A stretch of DNA of 64,000 nucleotides, from assembly GCA_028671895.1 (NCBI GenBank), contig CM053809.1:33331501-33395500 (forward strand). The letters run 5' to 3'. The position numbers and the translations under genes were made by a program. The notes under the pieces were generated by a model, which ran no database searches, had not been told where the DNA came from, and saw nothing but the letters and a program-made list of their open reading frames with translations. Positions within the stretch are counted from its first letter, which is position 1. Each line of letters starts with the position of its first letter. The stretch is from Oenanthe sinensis. Its lineage: Eukaryota; Streptophyta; Magnoliopsida; Apiales; Apiaceae. Of this stretch, positions 34,526-46,446 are shown piece after piece.

Positions 34526-34802
34526 GAAAGGAAATATAATTTCCTACGATAATTTACTTTCTATATTTAACCAAACAAACAGTATATTTGTTTTTTAAAT
34601 TTTGACTTGGTACATAACATTATGTTCGGATTTTTTTAAGTTATCATATTTTAACTTCGTACAGGACACTAGTTGAAAAAAACCACCACATACCATAAAT
34701 ATTTTTAATTTAATTTTAAAATTTTAATCCCTCATATTTGCTTTCTTCAATTCCCCAAAAAAGGACTAGAGCTTCCTTGTCATTTCCACATCCGGCACTG
34801 TT

Positions 34803-34839
<37 letters not shown>

Positions 34840-35895
34840 CGTATGCACAGGGATATTGCACGCACACGCACACGCACACGCACACGCACACGCACACGCA
34901 CACGCGTTTCTATCTCTCCCCAAAAACCCCAACTCCCCTGTCGGTTTTAATTTTAGGGTTTTGATTCTATCTATCTATTGTCTTATCTCTATATCATCCC
35001 CTAATTATACTAAGTTTAAGTTTTAATGTGATTAATTTCATGTATCATGTGGATAAAATGTTCATTGTGTGTTAGGGCTAATCTAATTCTGTGTGTTGCT
35101 TTAGGAATTTGTGTGTTTTTCGAGCATCTCCTGGTAATTGTTTTTGAATAAAAATTCTGTAACTTCTTAATTTTTAAGTGTGCACTTATTGTTCCAATTT
35201 TGTCAAATTGGCTAGTAGAAAATACGATTCCAACTTGGGAAATTATATCAAGGTTCATGATGGTTGTTGTGGTAGTATATATCTCGAAAGCATCTACTGT
35301 CTAAAACTTAATTGAGGCTGCATTGTTAAATACATTTTTTTACTCCTTACGATAAGTGATTTGAAACTAGTAGTGATAAGAATGAGTTTTTCAAGCATTT
35401 GGAATCACATATTACATATGGATCATCCATATACTCAAACCTCTGTGAATACATTTTCCATTTGATTTGACTAGCTTAAACATTTGTAAAGAGGACTATA
35501 GGCTTAATATGTACAACTATTATTCTTGTGTCAAGTAATTGTGGCACTATATTATCTATAAAATTTAAATGTTCACCAATTTCATTCACCATTTTTATTG
35601 TGCATGTGCATTTGTTTGCTTTGTTTTGTACCCTGTGTTTTATTGAAAATTGCTCGAAATGCTTTTCTCGTTTTAACTGTTGCAGTTTTTTCTTTGTTTA
35701 TCACGATTTTCTTCATCTGCTCTATGCAGTTCTTCTCATTTTGTATAATTTTATATTGTACTTTTTTTTGCTAAATTATATTGTTCTGTTTTGTTTATTC
35801 AGCAAGTTTAAAAGTGTTCTTTGTACTTTGTATATATAAGCATTTACCATTGGTGCAGGTTTAGTCCTTTTTTAATTATAATCAACTAAAACTTG
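34526..35895 (+). promoter_or_regulatory. Promoter/leader region of the Transposase_24 gene
   Basis: The region has a C-rich block at 34740-34960 with a (CT)n run and a hexanucleotide CACACG run, then a stretch with AACCCCAACTCCCCTGTC and TTTTAGGGTTTTG. Such pyrimidine-rich blocks commonly mark plant transcription starts. From 34990 to 35850 the DNA is T-rich like a plant intron and ends in TTGGTGCAG|G near 35858, so a 5'-leader intron is likely. That structure is inferred from composition; only transcript data would prove it. Open frames here give low-complexity translations and are not genes. Confidence 0.45.
34806..34905. repeat. (CT)n and (CACACG)n microsatellites in the putative 5' leader
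   Basis: (CT)n of about 16 units at 34806-34837, and CACACG repeated about 7.5 times at 34859-34905. Both are pure, so length variation between individuals is likely. Confidence 0.95.
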
Positions 35896-38424
35896 ATGGC
35901 TGAACACTGCCAAGGGGAGGATGAAAACAGTACCCGTAGCGACTGTAAAGGTAAGGAATTTGATCTTATGCATCATGGTAATCTTATGTATCATGTTACT
36001 AACAAATGAAAGTTCAACAGTTCTCCCTCGTAAGATCCGTAGTCATTCTTCAGGGGCTCACGGGAGGCCTCCTCAACAGCCACAGACTATCACCATACAA
36101 TCTGGCAGCATCAAGCACAAGGAAGCAAAGAAGACTTTACTAGCTATTATTCGGTTGCACTGGCCTGTGGGGGCTTATAGCTACACAGAGATAGAGCGTA
36201 TTACTAATAAGAAGTTTACGGAGGATGTCCTGGAAGAGTTCCATGTATGATATTTAGAATTTTGTTTATTATTGTATATTCACTCACCTGTAATTTAAGT
36301 CTATGTATTTATGCATCTAGTTGTTAATATTTTTGAATGTATAGTTGTATTACACATATGAGCCAGCCATGCCCCGGAAACTTGCAAGTTCCTGTGTGAG
36401 AAAGAACATTATGGGCGTTGTTAGAAGGACAAGTAACGAGGAGAAGACACGGGCATATGCTCGGGCCAAGGCCTCCGGCCGCACCCCCTTTGATCACAGG
36501 CCGCCATATTTCAGTCCAGATGTGTGGCGTTACTTCTGTGATTATTGGGAGTCGGAAGCCCACATAGCAAAGTCGGAGACTAGTAAGAAAAATCGGGAGA
36601 AGCTCGAGGTGAATCACACAGCTGGTGCTAAACTGTTTGACGATGTTCGCGAGGTACCAAAAATGATTAGTTTTTCTATTGCAATGTTTTACTGGTTTGT
36701 GCATGCATTCAGTTTAGGAGTAATAGAATTTTCTTTTTCTTTTTGTTGCAGGAGCTCGAGCGTAGCACTGGGACGCCTCCCTCTCGTCTTAAGCTCTGGG
36801 AGGTTACGCATAAGAAGAAAGACACCGGTGACTGGGTCACTAAGGCGGCACAAGAGATATACGTAAGTTTCTCCCCCTTGCCTGGAGCATATATTTGTGT
36901 GATTAGTTGCATTTAGAGACATGGATCATACTAGTTATACAGTATATGTTCCCAGTCTTCATTTTCAAATCTTGGCCTTTTCTTTTCATCAAATATTGAC
37001 TGGCCATATTTGCCACTTGTTTCTTGTTATATTTGTGTTTTTACTAGTATTTATCTTCTCTGGCACTTCCATGCCGATACTAAATTTGTTGCAAGCTTAT
37101 CTGTTTATGCTTTTACAAATGTGTGTGTGTGTGTGTTGGTGTATACCAGTGACAGGTAGTGTTAGCTATTCTAAAGAACCTACACTTTTTTTATTTGAGG
37201 TTTAAAATAAAAACTTTTCATTTAGCAAAAAAATTATTAAGTAAATTTTTTTATCACGGCTTGTTTGCTGGCTAACTAACGTATTGACTATAAAGTAATT
37301 GAACTCTCTGTTTTCTTTAGGCAGTTACATTTATGTGGATTCCAGTGGGTTTTAGATTGTTATATATATTACATTTTGGATTTTTCTTTCTTTTTACTAA
37401 TCTAGTGTCATTAAAATATTTCTGCAAGGGTCGGGCTGTCTATATATGATTTTTGTTTATTAAATTATTAAGTTGTATGATTGTTAGTAGACTGCTTATC
37501 ATCGACAAACTTGGCCCTGTAAATACTAAATAACAGAACAATAAAGAGTATTTTGAATACCAAAAACAAGCTTCATTGAATCTCCAGAAGGGGATCATTG
37601 CTTCTGGCTCAATAAAATTGTATGTGAATCATGCATGAGACTACATAGTAATTGACATTTTTGCGATTTTGCTTTCATAGGAGCGTTATTGCGCCCTTGC
37701 TAGCGAACAGCCCTCTACCGCATCACCATGTACACTTGTGGATGAGCCATTGGATTTGTGGCTCCAGGCTACAGGTGGTATTAAAAAAAATCGGATTATC
37801 GGTATGCCAAGAGTGCAAGCTTCCACACTTCTATCTTCTGTCCAACACACCAGCGGGTCCTCGCATGGGAAAGGGCCAGCAGTAGGCCCATCGAAGTCAG
37901 GTAGGGATCTCCCGAAGGACACATTTGTTCAGATTGTTGAAGCTACCTTAGCCCGTATCCGTTCCAGCCAACTATATCAAGGAGGACGAAAGCTTAACAG
38001 ACAGACGCTCCAAACTCTTGCTCAGGAGGCATTGGCAGCAGGTGACATGGGTCCGGACTCTGAGTTATCAGAGCTCATACGTGGCGAGGCACTTAGGGTG
38101 GCTGTGAGCTTGATTGAGAACATGCTTCTGGGGATAGAGCGTGAGAAAGAGGTAAACTATGCTTTTCATCAAAGAATTTTCTCTGTTTCGTGTTATGTTC
38201 TCCAAGTGGTTCAACCATTTATATAAATCTTTGCTTTATTTATATCTATTATTATTAAGTTTTGGCAATTATGTGTTTATATCTAGGATTGCAATACAAT
38301 GGAGACGGTGCCTATTTCAAATTGTGAGGGCAATAAGCCGAACCTCAATGGTTTCCACCACTCTGATGATGAGGAGCAAACAATGAGCCTCTGCGACGAT
38401 GAGGCCAATGAGGATTCAGATTAG
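35896..38424 (+). CDS. Intact Transposase_24 (Ptta/En/Spm-type) domain protein, possibly a domesticated transposase
   Basis: Six coding exons: 35896-35950, 36021-36244, 36345-36653, 36752-36862, 37681-38151, 38287-38424. All introns are GT-AG; the first is only 70 nt and has a perfect TACTAAC branch site at 35997-36003. Phases close to 435 aa without a stop. Residues about 95-240 carry the plant Transposase_24 pattern: PYFSPDVWRYFCDYW, KKNREK, HTAGAKLFDDVREELE, PPSRLKLWEVTHKKKDTGDWV and AAQEIYERY. An N-terminal part (LLAIIRLHWPVGAYSYTEIE) and an acidic tail (SDDEEQ, DDEANEDSD) flank it. The family comes from CACTA transposon ORFs and may bind DNA. I found no CACTA termini around it. Intact frames, regular introns and a host-like leader suggest a host gene, but a young transposon remnant cannot be excluded. 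Confidence 0.83.
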
Positions 38425-38953
38425 GCTTTCTGTAAAAAATAGTTAGTTGCAAGTTAACTTGGACGTGTTTATGGTAGATCTACAAGTTAAGGTTTATTAT
38501 TGTTGCTTGTGTAGTACTAATGCAGCCTTTTTCTTTTTGTGTCTTTCTTAAACTGGATGACAAATAATGAATATATAAACAGAAACATAAGGAAATAAAA
38601 GAGCAAGTGAAATTTATACAATTCGATGTTTAACGTGTTGAAATATAAATTTTGAAAATGAAACAAATATAACTTTATTAATATATTTAGTAAAGTAAAA
38701 AAAAATTGTAGTTTTTATAACAAAGGCTAATTATAACACAAAATCAATCTACTTAAAAATTTATCCGAAATCAGAATAAAATAACTTATATAGTAAAAAT
38801 CTTATTAAAAAAAGCAGTAACTAATTAAATAAGATAAATGTATGTGGAGTAAAATACAAACTCTTGAAATTTAATACAACGCAAAAGAAACCTCTATTTT
38901 ATGCAAACACTCCATTTTCCCACCTTCCAATATCCTCTATACATACATACATT

Positions 38954-38998
<45 letters not shown>

Positions 38999-39029
38999 CC
39001 CTGAATCTGACCGTAATTAAATCGTAATC
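38425..39029. promoter_or_regulatory. Spacer and promoter upstream of the metallo-hydrolase gene, with (TA)n
   Basis: 605 bases between the stop of the Transposase_24 gene and the next ATG, in the same direction. A pure (TA)n tract of about 20 units (38956-38996) ends only about 33 bases before the ATG, so it lies in the leader or core promoter. Nothing else is recognised. Confidence 0.6.
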
Positions 39030-42000
39030 ATGAACGTCGGCGGCAATGCGAGTGAAAACGGCGTCGTAGATGGACGCTCGGCTCTCATATTTCTCGGCAC
39101 CGGCTGTTCCAGCGCTGTTCCCAATGCTATGTGTCTGTTACAACCCTCCGATCCGCCGTGTCAACTCTGTTTCAAGTCTATCTCACTTCCCCCTGAACAC
39201 AACCCTAATTATCGGTATATTTATTGATATTTCTTGTTTTATTTCTTATATATATCATCATTTTTTTTATTTAATGTATTGTAGCTTTTTTTTGTTTGGT
39301 TATGAAATTTAGGTGTTTAAATGGAAGTTTAATTAGTCATAGTTAGGTTAGGTAGTCACGTGTGTTGGTTATGATAGATTGTTTTGTTATCGATTTTACG
39401 AGTTTATATGGAATTTTAAGTTAGAAATATGCTTCATAATGTAGTTTGATTTAAAAGGAATAAATTAGTTATTATCCTCGATAACATTGTCACTAAAATT
39501 AAGTTAATTCGATTTGTAGGTGACTTAGCAGTGATCGTCATCTGTTTAATATTGACAGGTGCTATATAATATTATATATATTAATATATAATGTAGTTGC
39601 TTTAGAAAATTAGGAATTTCAATGTGTATCTGTTATGTATTCTTCCGATTCAGTTGCAACTTTAGTTAGTTATAGGTAGGTCTTGTGTAGTTATATTGGT
39701 TGCTTGGCTTGGCATTGGTTATGATAAATTATTGTTGTTATTAACATTCTTATTTACGGAGCGTATAGAATTTGAGCTCAAAAAGGAGCTTGTAGGTAAG
39801 ACTGGAGTGTTCATGATTTGTTTTGTATAAACAGGTGCAATACATCGCTACTTATTGACTATTGTCAAAATGATGGTGATCATAAATATATATTGATTGA
39901 TGTCGGGAAGACATTCAGGGAGCAAGTACTTAGGTGGTTCACATTACATAAGATTCCTCGAGTGGATTCTGTGAGTTCAGTTCTGATCATGGATTTTGTT
40001 AAACTTGAAATGCTATGTGATTACGTAACTAATGCTTGTAGTGATTGCAGATTTTATTGACCCATGAACATGCTGATGCAATTCTGGGTCTGGATGATAT
40101 ACGTGCTGTACAACCATTTAGTCCTACAAATGATATTGATCCAACTCCAATTTACCTTACACAGTTTGCCATGGATAGGTACATAACACTTTTGCTCTTA
40201 ATTTAGAGTGCCGCTGTTTGTCATGGATGATTTTTTGTTGCAGTTCAGATGACCATGCCTTCATTTAGTATCACTTTTGTCGCTTCTGTAAATATTTTTT
40301 AACTGAATGGGGTTTTCACATGTGAGGAGCTCATGGGGTATTTCCATACTTGTATAAGTTCCTCTTTATAGTTGCGGAGGGTTAAGAGTTTCTTTGGGCC
40401 TTAGATTTATTAAGTGATGCATCTGTTCTGCAGAATTGCTAGTTTATCATCTCCTTGTCCTCTATTTACTTAAAATTACCCTACCAATGTTTGAAAATCT
40501 AGAACAATTAAGGGAAACATTGAGTTGTATCATATGGATGTCACTTTTCAACAAACACTCCAGTTTCCTAGTGATTAAGGCGGACTTAGCTATATTCATA
40601 ACTCGGGCGTTTGGTCTTGATTCTGACGGGTAAAAACACCTGGACCTGACCAGTACAAATGCTTTGTTGGATATTGCATCTATTTTTTACAAGTACCTCT
40701 AATAGTTGGTGGGACATGGCTATGTTTGTTTCCCCTCATAAGTAACTTATAAGTTGAAAAATACATACATTTTTCAACTTGTAAGTAACTTATAAGAAAT
40801 CCCAAATGGGGACATGGTTTGTAGGTATTGCATTGCCAAAACTCGAAAATATGATTGTGGAGCTATATTTTTATCTTATATAGTTATTTACAACTTATTA
40901 AATGATCTAATATAACGAGCACGCTTTTTTTTTTGGGTACATGTTACTGCTGAGGTGATTACCAATACACAAAGGATTAGGATATTGGTTAAGAAGTTGT
41001 TTACATTCTCAAACCTTAAATAAAGTTTTGTCCTTCAGCTTGGTGATATAGAAGCACACAAATCTATTCCCTTGTGCACCAGGCTTAAGTTTCACTTTTT
41101 GACTCTTAAATCATTTGTGATAGCATGAGATTTGCCAAGCGCATAATTTATGTTTTATGTACTTATATTTAATAATATTTGCAAATGTTTTGGCATCTTT
41201 ATTGTGGTAGTTGTCCAGATATACTTTAGTTTCATCTTGCTCTTTATTGTTCTGCTAGACTCATTTCTGAAACTAATATATGTACTGTGTATGGCATGAA
41301 TTTATGTCTATACATTCATTGACTAACATAGTATGTGCATGATGTTTGTTCATTTTGTGCCTTGAAACAGTGTAGGTGTGAAATTTCCATATCTGCTTGC
41401 AAAAAAACTCAAGCCTGGCCAAGAAGTTAGGCGTGTGGCACAACTTGAATGGAAGATAATTGAGAACAATTGTACAAAGCCATTTTTTGCGTCAGGATTA
41501 AAATTTTCTCCATTGCCTGTTAGTTTCTTAACATACCTAATAATGTCATCAATTCTTGTAATCAATAAATAACGATGGATTTTGATTATTCCTGTTTTGC
41601 AGGTAATGCATGGGGAAGATTATATTTCTCTCGGCTTTCTTTTTGGTGAAAAATATAGAATAGCTTATATATCTGATGTTTCACGATTTCTTCCTGAGAC
41701 AGAGCATTGTAAGTTAGCACTTAGCATTGACCTATAACTGTTTTATTTCAAGAATTTAGACATGGCTGAAGCTAACATGCTTTCCTGGATAAGTTTCAAG
41801 TGACATATTAGTGAATAGTGATTTGAAATAAACTTCTCGAAACTTACATTAATAGGAATATTCTTTAAGTTGCATGCATATATTATGTTATTTCTACAAT
41901 ATTTAAATATAATAAAACCCTCAAAACTTTCCATAGAAGTGGCTGTGATGCCTCAGTATTTCTTTTGGTTTCCATAACAGGTACTTTCTGAAAATTATAA

Positions 42001-45000
42001 TACCAGCATATTGCAACACATTTTATTCTTTGTAATGCACAGAATGATCAAATAGTGTGTGTGCGTGTGTGTGTGTGAGAGAGAGAGAGATCAATTTTAA
42101 TAGCGAAAACCTAATCGAGCAGAATGAGGTTAGGGGTGAATGATATAGGCATCTGTTTGTTTTATAACTATTATAAATGTAACTGAATTTAATATTATTT
42201 TTGATAGGAAACCCAAGCTAGGGAGTTTAAAATAAAATCAAATATGCCAAAGCAAGAATACTGGACAGATGAATCTAAAGTAGCTCTGAATCTTTTGATG
42301 TCTGTCATATAAAGCAAGGAGGGCTATTGTAGCCCATCTGGTAGCTAGACAGGGTGTCAATACTCAATATTGGCTCAGATTTCGTTTGTACTTAATGCAG
42401 CTGAATTGGACTGCATGAATCATAAGTAAATATTGGACTTGAGGAGGCTGAAAATGAAGCAGATTAGTAGAAAGAACATGGGACATGAAATTGTTTTTGT
42501 TCAGTCTACTTAAACATATAGCAATGTGCATTCAGTTTAATAAAAGCCTCTTTAACAAGATAATAATTAGAAGCTTGGAAATAATAAATATCTCAGACAT
42601 GTACAACTTTAACAAGATAATAATTAGCTTGGAAATAATTCTCATTGCCTTATTTAAAAATTGGCTAAAATAGTAGTGTCTCTGTTCATGCTTTTTAGAG
42701 CTAATCCAGTTACATTGATTACCTTTTGCCAGCAAGGCTGTTTGGCTTATCTTATAAGTAACTTATAAGTTAAAAAATGTATGTATTTTAGAGCTTATAA
42801 GCTCCTTATGTGAGATCCCAAACACCAACGTCTGTTGACTCTTTAAGCGTACTTATGAAGACTTGTTGGCATCTTTAAGTTTGCCTTTTTATATAGTTGT
42901 GTAGTCATATTATTATAACTTTTTTATAATGCATTTTCGCGAAAACCCTACTTGGAGGTTCTTTATCTCACCGCACTGCAGTGTATTACACCTCATTGCT
43001 TCACGGATAAACTTAATGCAATCATCCAAGTTGAATATTTTGATTTATTTTTGACGTCAGACATTCCTTACGGTTATGCAGATATCTCAAAAGATGGTGG
43101 TGGTCGGTTGGATCTTCTTATATTAGACACACTGTATAAGGTCAGCTCTAACCTTGAATTTGTTGCTGTACTTTCTTTCGCCACTTTCTGGAGGTTTTCA
43201 TGTAATGCATGAATTTCTGAAATTTTTGGGGGGATATGTTTGAGTGAACCATCATTATTGTTGTACTCTGTGTACTATTAAATTGAGATTAGAAGAGGTG
43301 TTACGTGGACGACTCAACTTCCATGTTAATCTCAAAAATGGCTCTAATTCATCTGTTGAGTCCTGGGTACATGTACAAATTTGATTAAAATGTATATATA
43401 TAGTTTTTGACAAGCAGTTACTATGTTGTAAACACCAATTGTACAAATGAACCGTTTACATAGCTATCTGCATGTCTTAATTATTAAAATTAGGAGTAAA
43501 CAACAGGGGCATTATTGTACATTGGAGTACTGCAGTTCATATGTGCATGAATCATTTTCTTAAATTGTGTGTAGTAGACTAGTGCACTAGTACTTCTCCT
43601 TTAGTTCTTGACACGAATAGGCCAAGATTTGTTTAAACACCACTGCTTTTCGCTCTAGCATTGGCTATGGATGATTGCACTCTATCTTTAAACATATGCT
43701 TTATCTCTTTTGGAGATACTTTTCCTTCAACAATTAGAATGTCTCTCCTTTTGCACTCTATTTTAGCCCATTATATTCTGATTTGCTTGTTTTCTTCCAC
43801 AACTATTTTTGCAGAATGGGTCCCATAATACTCACTTTTGCTTTCCCCAGGTTCGTTCAGCTCCTTTACCATTGCATGTGTTAATGTTTATTCTTTTTAT
43901 CTTACAATTATTGTTTTAAATTTATTTGTGATGAAGAGTGTGCTTGTTGATAGACTCTTGAAGCTGTGAAGAAGTTGAACCCCAAGCAAGCTTTCTTTAT
44001 TGGAATGACACATGAATTTGATCACCAAAGGGATAATGAGTTTCTTGCCGAATGGTCTAAGAGGTACACAATCTTGCTGTCCTTCAATTGTTTTTATTAG
44101 TCTTGTTCGTCAATGTACATTATGTTTTAACTATCCATTTGATATATATCGTGAGTCATAAAGTGATTCCAGCTTTTGTGTCCTTTTCTTTGTTCTGCTT
44201 TTGTTCTTGAACAAATTCTACTAGATAATATGGTCGCTAATAGCTTAATCCCCATCTCCTTTCAGAGAAGGAATTCCAGTCCAGCTAGCACATGATGGGT
44301 TGAAGATCCCTGTAGACCTTTCACGAGGTAAAGATCTAATGTGTTACATGATGTCTTGTAATTGATTTTAGAATTAACAAAAATATGATACAATAATACG
44401 ACTCAGTGATTAAATCCCTCAGACATTTAGTCTTTAGATAAAAGAGTGCATGTAGATGTGTTTCTGTTTGTGCTAGAGGTTCATATCATTATTAAAGTAA
44501 CAAACAAATTTTCATATCTTTATGATATAAAGAAATCTTAAATGCTTCCTCCCTGGTTGTCGAGTATATAATATATATCTGCAACTGGATCGAGAACAGG
44601 AATATGCTTGAAAGACGGAAAGGTAAATTTTTTATTTAAACTCTGCCACTCTGGTATTGTTGATTTTAAAGTTCACTTGCATGTTTACTTGTCAATAATA
44701 ATTAGTTGTATTAAACTGTAATAGTACAAGGTATTAAGGTCCTAATATAATAAATTTCAAATCTCCACTTCTAAGATCTTCATTAGACAAAAACTCTTTG
44801 TAAGATCTATACAAAACTCCACTTGTAAGATCTTTATTAAGCAATCTTCCTGAAAAACAGACCCGCCCAGTAGCTGTCTACTAAGCGATGAGTAATATAT
44901 GTATAGACACACTCAGAAGTTATGATACTTGGCCCTTGAATGATTTACACTGTGCTCCCGAGTTATAAAATGGACAGAAAAGAGAAATGAGAAAAATCTT

Positions 45001-45200
45001 TGTAAGCGATGTCCTGAATTTCCATAGAAAGAAGAGAAAGAAAAGAAATTCTGATACTGTTCTTCTCATTATTAATGACCTTGGTATAAAATATAGGTTG
45101 ATATTCTGAATTTCCTGTGATAAAATTCAGCGAGGTGAAAAACTGTCATTCTTCTGTTATTGAACACTTTTTTATGGTCGCTTTGCAGGTTGATCTTTGA
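39030..45200 (+). CDS. Metallo-beta-lactamase-fold hydrolase (C777.06c / PhnP-like)
   Basis: Coding exons: 39030-39214, 39835-39970, 40051-40178, 41371-41518, 41603-41708, 43082-43140, 43815-43850, 43954-44063, 44266-44327, 44600-44622, 45189-45200. Phases close to 334 aa. It has the metallo-beta-lactamase core: LGTGCSSAVPN (residues 22-32), strand SLLIDYC with IDVGKTFREQ, then the metal motif HEHADA at 112-117 (HxHxD, with the family's usual Ala in place of the last His), H202, D224 (AYISDVS) and H286/H290 (THEFDH). This matches eukaryotic 'putative hydrolase C777.06c' proteins, relatives of PhnP cyclic-phosphate phosphodiesterases; the substrate in plants is not known to me. The last two exons are tiny (23 and 12 nt, ending GKVDL). 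If intron 9 is retained the protein ends instead at 44365 with a different tail. The exon 7 of 36 nt is also a micro-exon. Confidence 0.9.
42537..42653. repeat. Short imperfect tandem duplication in intron 5 of the metallo-hydrolase gene
   Basis: TTTAACAAGATAATAATTAG followed by (AA)GCTTGGAAATAAT occurs at 42550-42584 and again at 42608-42640, one copy two bases longer. It is intronic and probably neutral. Confidence 0.7.
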
Positions 45201-45366
45201 GGGACCTGTTTTATCAGAGTATACAAAAAATTGTTTCTTCCCATATTAAGAGAAAAGGGGAATCAACATATAGTGTGGTAAAGTTTCTGTGCAAGCATAT
45301 TGAAACGGTTTTCTGAATACATTCTTTGTAATTCACCAATGCATCATAGTTCACAAATTGAAGATA

Positions 45367-45447
45367 CTGGTAATTAATATCTTTTTTATATATAAACTGG
45401 TAATTAATATCTTTTTTTATATATAAACTGGTAATTAATATCTTTTT
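45367..45447. repeat. 30-31 bp tandem repeat, about 2.7 copies
   Basis: The unit starts CTGGTAATTAATATCTTTTT and continues with TATATATAAA. Copies begin at 45367, 45397 and 45428. It lies 170 bases after the metallo-hydrolase stop, perhaps within the 3' untranslated region. Confidence 0.9.
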
Positions 45448-46341
45448 ACATCTTGAGTTATTTTTTACAGTGCACAAGAATATATATATCTATATACATT
45501 TTAAATTTCATAGCTGATATATGTTTGAAATTTCATACTTTAAGTATCATTTCGGATGTTGTATACTGAGAATGACTCAACTGAATGTGATAAAATTCAA
45601 TCATACGAACTTGATGTAATTTTAAAAAATTTGGCAAGTTATGCAAGTAATAAGCAGCCGAGGACACTGGGTGGATTTTTTTATTTTTTATTTTTTATTT
45701 TTGGGTCGAGAATACATAGTGGGTTAGAATGGTAGATATGTTAGTGAATAAGGAATCTAAGATTTATCTCAGGTGATTTTTTATAAGATATTGAATAAAA
45801 TAATCGTGTTTGATAATTATGGTATTTTGATATACACAATCTTTGTAGATATTATTTTGATTGTGCATATAAAAATATCATATTTATTAAAACACAATTG
45901 TTTTATTCACTATATTAGGTAAGTTACCTAAAATCAATCTTAGGTTCTTTATTCTCTATATGTTATGATATGTATCTTATATGTGTATCATATCGACCAT
46001 GATATAGCAATTGTGATTGTAGATTTCAAAGAACTCATTTGGAGTCCACACGACCACCCGTGAATGAAAGTGAAAGAAATATAAAAGGTGAGGGACCTGT
46101 ATTACTCAATATAAAGTTGGAAGACAAATATTCCATTCCAGTCGTTCTCCTTTACCGGTGATTATGGGATCTTAAAATGATGAAATCACTTGAACAATAA
46201 ATATCTTAGTCTAAACACATTTTATTATTTAATTGTAGAATATAAAATATTGCTAAAAGTCAAGTAACTTTCTATTTGAGGTAATAATTACATTTTAAAG
46301 GGAAAAAGAAGACAGTAGTACAAAAACAAGAACAGTAGGAA

Positions 46342-46446
<105 letters not shown>

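Noticed and set aside
34667..34685. CACTAGTTGAAAAAA text that looks like a CACTA left end before the Transposase_24 gene
   Set aside because: No inverted partner (TTTTTTCAACTAGTG) and no 3-bp duplication were found downstream of the gene up to 39 kb; it is probably chance.
34716..34950. Open frames on both strands with Arg-Val or Arg-Thr repeats upstream of the Transposase_24 gene
   Set aside because: They are translations of the (CT)n and (CACACG)n repeats in the putative leader, not proteins.
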